From Cannabis sativa (taxonomy: Eukaryota > Streptophyta > Magnoliopsida > Rosales > Cannabaceae), in contig NC_083607.1 in the NCBI RefSeq assembly GCF_029168945.1, positions 41,525,257 to 41,589,256 on the forward strand: 64,000 nucleotides of DNA, given 5' to 3'. Position numbers and translations under genes: made by a program. The notes beneath the pieces were generated by a model, which saw nothing but the letters and a program-made list of their open reading frames with translations, was not told the origin of the DNA and did no database searches. Numbering within the stretch: position 1 is the first letter of the stretch; every line of letters starts with the position of its first letter. This document shows positions 60,062 through 64,000 of the stretch, one piece after another.

Positions 60062-60170
60062 ACCCTATGGCGTCGGTTCCTGTATAGGAACCGACGGCAT
60101 AGGGTACACAGTCTTCTGACACGTGTACCCTATGCCGTCGGTTCCTATGAAGGAACCGACGCCATAGGGT
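60062..60170. repeat. Compound palindrome of four 20-bp motifs
   Basis: ACCCTATGGCGTCGGTTCCT or its G/C variant occurs four times as two adjacent hairpins (60062-60105 and 60127-60170), with 4-base loops. Each hairpin has one mismatch, but the outer arms of the pair match perfectly with each other, as do the inner arms. These are probably subterminal transposase-binding repeats. Confidence 0.85.
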
Positions 60171-61982
60171 CGATCAGAGTATATCTCTTTGCTCGACCTT
60201 CCTTCTTCCTCCCCACTTCACTCAGCAACCCAGTAAAACCAGAGACCCCATTTTCTCAGCCAAAACCCTCGCCTCCACCACCTTCTCCCCACCCTATCTC
60301 CCTCATTTCTCAACCATTTCAGCCCATTTTTTTTTTTAAAATCCTCCATTTTCGATACTTAATAACATACACCTAAAAAGTTTTGATTTTTTAGCCTCTA
60401 AAAGTGTCATCCGAACCCAAATAGTAAATTTTGGGTGTGAAATCCGGCCACCCATTTTTGTTGAGAAATTGTTCAATCTCAACCTCGTTTAAGGTATAAA
60501 TATTGCTTCTATTCTTATTGTATTATGTATATTGTTTTATTTTTTGTTTTTGTAAATTATTATTTGAGTTTTTTTATTTTATTAGTAATATTATTGTGTT
60601 TTATGTGTATAGTGTCGGGATTTTTTACGGTGGTCGTCGGATTGCGGTTATTAGGTAATAATTTATACCACAATGTATAGTATATATATGTATTTGTATA
60701 TTTTATTGAATATTTGTATATAATGTGTGTATATAGTGTGTGTATATTTTTTATGAAAATAAATTTTGTAATTGTATTTTATATATTTTTTGCAATATAT
60801 ATTTATTGTGAATAAAATGACATTGGAGGGATTTCATTAGTTTCAAAAAAAAAATTAGTTTAGAAATAAAAATTTCAAAATGGAATTAGTGTGTGATATA
60901 ATTTTATTTTTTTGAGATAATAGTGTGAGATATAATTGATTATATATATGTATGTATAATTTAGTAACTAAGTAACTTGTTACAATTTTGTATAACTAGT
61001 TATAAGTTATGACGCAAAAAATTTTGTAATTTCGTTGTATTTCTTTATATTATAGGGGTTCGGCATAATTTTGTGTGTAGCGTATTTGGGCTTGCAATTA
61101 TAGGTATATACTTTTACTAACTTTTTCTTAATATATAATTAATTATCAATGCATGTTAGTTGAGTTTGAATATCTTAAATATTCATCCGTAGTGAAGTAG
61201 GTTCTGCGAATACATGTACTACGGTCGGATGGGTGGATTAATTTTGTATTGTTTATCTGTTTTGTTTGTTATTTTAGGCACTTGTAAAATTTTTGGGAAC
61301 GTCCAATTACAGTAGTTATCCGCCGAAATTTCGGTAGAATTAGGATAAATCTTACTAAAACCATTCATAATATAGTTAATTATAACATAGTAATAAGAAG
61401 TTAGGTCACATAAAAAATAATAATATTCACATTTATGAAAACTTTTTAATTTTACCAACATTCTAATCAACTAAACAACCTAATAACATGAACTAATGTA
61501 AAACGAAAATTTGAGTAATTTTTAGATTAATATGAATAAATTGTGTGAGAGACTTAGTTAGTTACATTGTGTAATTAGTAACTAGATATAATTAGTTACT
61601 AAATAAATTAACAAAATAAACATATAAAATCCTTCTTTTTTTATTTTTTTTTCTTTCATTTGAGAGGTTCAATGTGGATTTTTATTTTTCAAAGAAAATA
61701 AAGAGCAAAAGTTAATTAAAAGGGGAAAATATTAGTTAATACCTTTATTGCTTTACCAAAAATTTTTCCCCTCAATTTTATTTATTAAAAATATTTAACA
61801 TTTTAATAACATTCTAATCAACAAAACAACCTAATAATATGAACTAATCTAAAACGAGAATTTAAGTAATTTATAAATTAATATGAATAAATTGTGAGAA
61901 ACTTAGTTAGTTACATTGTGTAATTAGTAACTAGCTATAAGTAGTTACTAAATACTGAATTTTTTTGGATAGGATTTTTGTT

Positions 61983-62448
61983 ATGGATAAATCATGGATG
62001 CGTGAGGAGAGAGACACACTGCGATTTCAAGTAGGGTTCGATGCATTTTTAGAGTTTGCCTTAAAGAATTCTACAAATCACGATCGTATTCATTGTCCGT
62101 GTGTAGATTGTTGTAATGTATCTAAAAGGAATATTACAATGATTAAGGACCATGTGTATTTACGAGGTTTCAATAGAAGTTATACTAATTGGTATTACCA
62201 TGGCGAACATTTACCTAATGATCCATATCCATTAGGAAAGCGGGGGGTAGATGATATCGAGGGTAATGATTTCGATGATTATCCATTGGACTTGCTTAAC
62301 GAAGCACAGGAGGAATTTCTTAATGATCCTGAGAAATTCGATAATTTTCTTAGTGATGCTGATAAACCTCTGTTCGATGGTTGTAAAAAACTAAGATTAC
62401 GAACAATGGTAAAGTTTTACAACATAAAAGCAGAAAATGGAGTGAGCG
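61983..62448 (+). pseudogene. CACTA transposase N-terminus (truncated)
   Basis: ATG at 61983 (an upstream in-frame start near 61965 is less likely, since it follows a ..GATAG acceptor). MDKSWMREERDT begins the transposase-associated domain: FDAFLEFALKNS, HCPCVDCCN, HVYLRGFNRSYTNWYYHGE. An acidic DD/DE-rich linker follows, then CKKLRLRTMVKFYNIKAENG, the start of the catalytic Transposase_21 region. It ends after ~155 residues at GVSDN, where intact relatives continue. Better preserved than the copy at 46 kb, and a different subfamily. Confidence 0.9.
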
Positions 62449-62694
62449 ATAATTTATTATTATGATTAAAGCAAAGCAACCTAGACACTAACATATAGTT
62501 TAAAAAATAATGATATAATTTTCACTATGTAGAGCTCGGTAATAGTAATGAGAAAATAACAACTGCAATAGTATAAATTTGAATCAAAACAAAAGTGAGC
62601 CTTAAATATATATAGGTTTTTTTGTAAATGATTGACTTTTACATATATATATATATAGTGTAATGTACATCCCAATATCCCAATATCAATCACT
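62449..62694 (+). repeat. Duplicated target segment, copy 2 (246 bp)
   Basis: Second copy of 59626-59869. After CAATCACT the sequence continues CAAAGTCAAG, the presumed original right flank. Confidence 0.95.
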
Positions 62695-63336
62695 CAAAGT
62701 CAAGAGAGATCAAAAAATAATAATATATATTGTTATATATTTTATTTTGTTGACTTGAGATATTTGTTTTGTGAATATTAATAATTAATGAAAAGACTAT
62801 AAGTTATAAATCTTGCTTGATGATGCTACATCTACCCTCCTACGTACCAATACTATTGTATATATGCATTATATATATATATATATATATTTGGGACAAT
62901 CTTCAATCCTAATTTATATTTATCCTTTCTTTATATATATATACATATGAACACATTGAAATGCAACATAATTATTTATCTAAATATAAATATTTCATAA
63001 AGAGAGGATTTTCATTGATAGTAACATAATAGTACTATTCGTCAAATTTTAATCACTCTCAATAACTCTATAAAAATAACTATTTTTAAGTGTGGTATTC
63101 ATTGATTTTCCTTCCTATTATTATGAAAAAATTTCTAACTTCAAAAAGACAATGAATAGAGCAAAAAAGAATGACAAAAATAACTAAAAGACCAAATAAA
63201 AACAGGACATAAAAATGAAATTACGACAAACAATCTACTTGTAATGCTATAAGAATTGCATTATTCAATTTGACATACGAAAGGACAATAGAATTTCAAA
63301 ATAATCAAAAAAATATTTATTATAAAATATACTTAC
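62695..63336. other. AT-rich DNA, no gene recognised
   Basis: Long TA runs (62870-62890) and no supportable ORF on either strand. Confidence 0.35.
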
Positions 63337-63867
63337 AGTTAGAGATGGTAGAGTAATTCTCTTAATTGGAGTACCCAACAATCAGACCAAGAAGCTTTAG
63401 AGAAAAAAAAAAAGGTAAAACACACTTAATAACCTATAAATCATAAGAGAAGAAAAGGAGATATTCACACTAACAAATTAGAGGCTATCTATTCTTAACA
63501 AGAAAACATCCTCTCTTATTTATATATAGATATATGAGAATCAAAAAATAAAAAATTTATGAGAAAGAAACAAAAATAACACACAAATTCCACAAAATGA
63601 GATGTATTATCAAATTCTTTTATGATTTTATTTATTATGCATAAATAATTTTGTTTGAATCTAAAGGGGAAAAATAAAATTAAAAAACAAATGAAAGCAT
63701 AAAATAATAAGAAAAATACCTCTTATATGAAGAGAGAGCCTTCAAGAGGGTCAAGGTTTCATTCATGTAAGCAAAATTTGAGAAGGAGGTAGAGATTTGG
63801 GAAGGAAGTGGAGGCGTCAGAATGGTGAAGTGTAGGGTTTTTTCTTTGTTAAAAGGTTTCTATATAT
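63337..63867 (-). ncRNA. Possible spliced leader or non-coding transcript, minus strand
   Basis: A TATA box (63861-63867), then a CT-rich stretch like a plant 5' UTR (about 63830-63720) ending in a donor (AGAG then GTATTT). An acceptor (TTTCTCTAAAG) at 63394, a 57-bp exon (63393-63337), and a strong donor GTAAGT at 63336-63331 follow. The only ORF across the join is about 20 codons (from an ATG near 63763). It could be the 5' end of a gene further left, but no coding exon was found, or a non-coding RNA. Weak evidence. Confidence 0.25.
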
Positions 63868-64000
63868 GCTTCTTTTTTCTTTTTCTTAGGTTGACTTTTC
63901 TTTATTAATTTGTTTTAATCTTTAAAATACATGTAATGTTTAGATATATATACATAATAATATTTAGAAATATGTATATAGTGATATATAAGGTATGATT

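Larger units (their letters stand above)
59866..62448 (+). mobile_element. One-ended CACTA transposon fragment 2
   Basis: It starts CACTACTACAATATTAGCC, a CACTA terminus, followed by TTTAGAGGCGGTT subterminal repeats and the palindromic block at 60062-60170. A CT-rich leader (60180-60330) and probable 5' introns precede the transposase start at 61983. It stops abruptly in the transposase, with no second terminus. Both sides abut the ~245-bp duplication. Confidence 0.85.

Overview
This window is plant nuclear DNA, AT-rich and made almost entirely of transposable elements in different states of decay. The evidence is LTR retrotransposons with a tRNA-iMet primer site, Tat-type Ty3 polyproteins, CACTA and hAT DNA transposons, a MULE-type domain, a tRNA-derived SINE and GT-AG introns. 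It is probably a eudicot, but I cannot name the species. No CRISPR, operon, rRNA or host housekeeping gene is visible. The only candidate host gene is a small lysine-rich ORF with its own TATA box at 41982-42185.

Left half (1-36.9 kb): this reads as a nest of insertions. A Ty3/Tat element 'B' (plus strand, 17201-36522) is split in its pol by a complete ~9.8 kb LTR element 'E1' (21880-31654, TSD gtatt). A second Tat element 'A' (minus strand, from 17199 down to beyond the left junction at 4976) appears to sit inside B's 5' LTR. A is in turn hit by a solo LTR in gag (13490-15335), by a solo LTR at a splice site of its extra ORF (5141-6984, TSD ggtta), and by an element 'E3' that runs off the left edge (1-4975). 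B itself abuts the LTR of a third Tat-like element 'C' (36523-36888). Both A and B carry an extra gene antisense to gag-pol, between integrase and the 3' LTR. B's copy can be read as a two-exon, 128-codon ORF with its own TATA box (34764-35244, minus). It matches no family I recognise.

E1, E2, E3 and the solo LTRs belong to one large family. Its LTRs are 1.84-1.91 kb, its PBS matches tRNA-iMet and its PPT-like tract is purine-rich. The ~6 kb interior keeps only shattered remains of a Copia-type pol. The family is therefore non-autonomous. E2 (47402-57626) is very young: its two 1895-bp LTRs differ at only three sites.

Right half (37-64 kb): a MULE-like N-terminal remnant, a SINE with a 10-bp TSD, the small lysine-rich ORF, an LTR scrap interrupted by a CACTA terminus, a gypsy-like solo LTR, and a broken CACTA transposase (46004-46718, minus) next to the young E2. 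Then come a 1.37-kb non-autonomous hAT element (57969-59342) and a one-ended CACTA fragment (59866-62448) flanked by a ~245-bp direct duplication of its target. The last kilobase holds a possible spliced non-coding leader on the minus strand.
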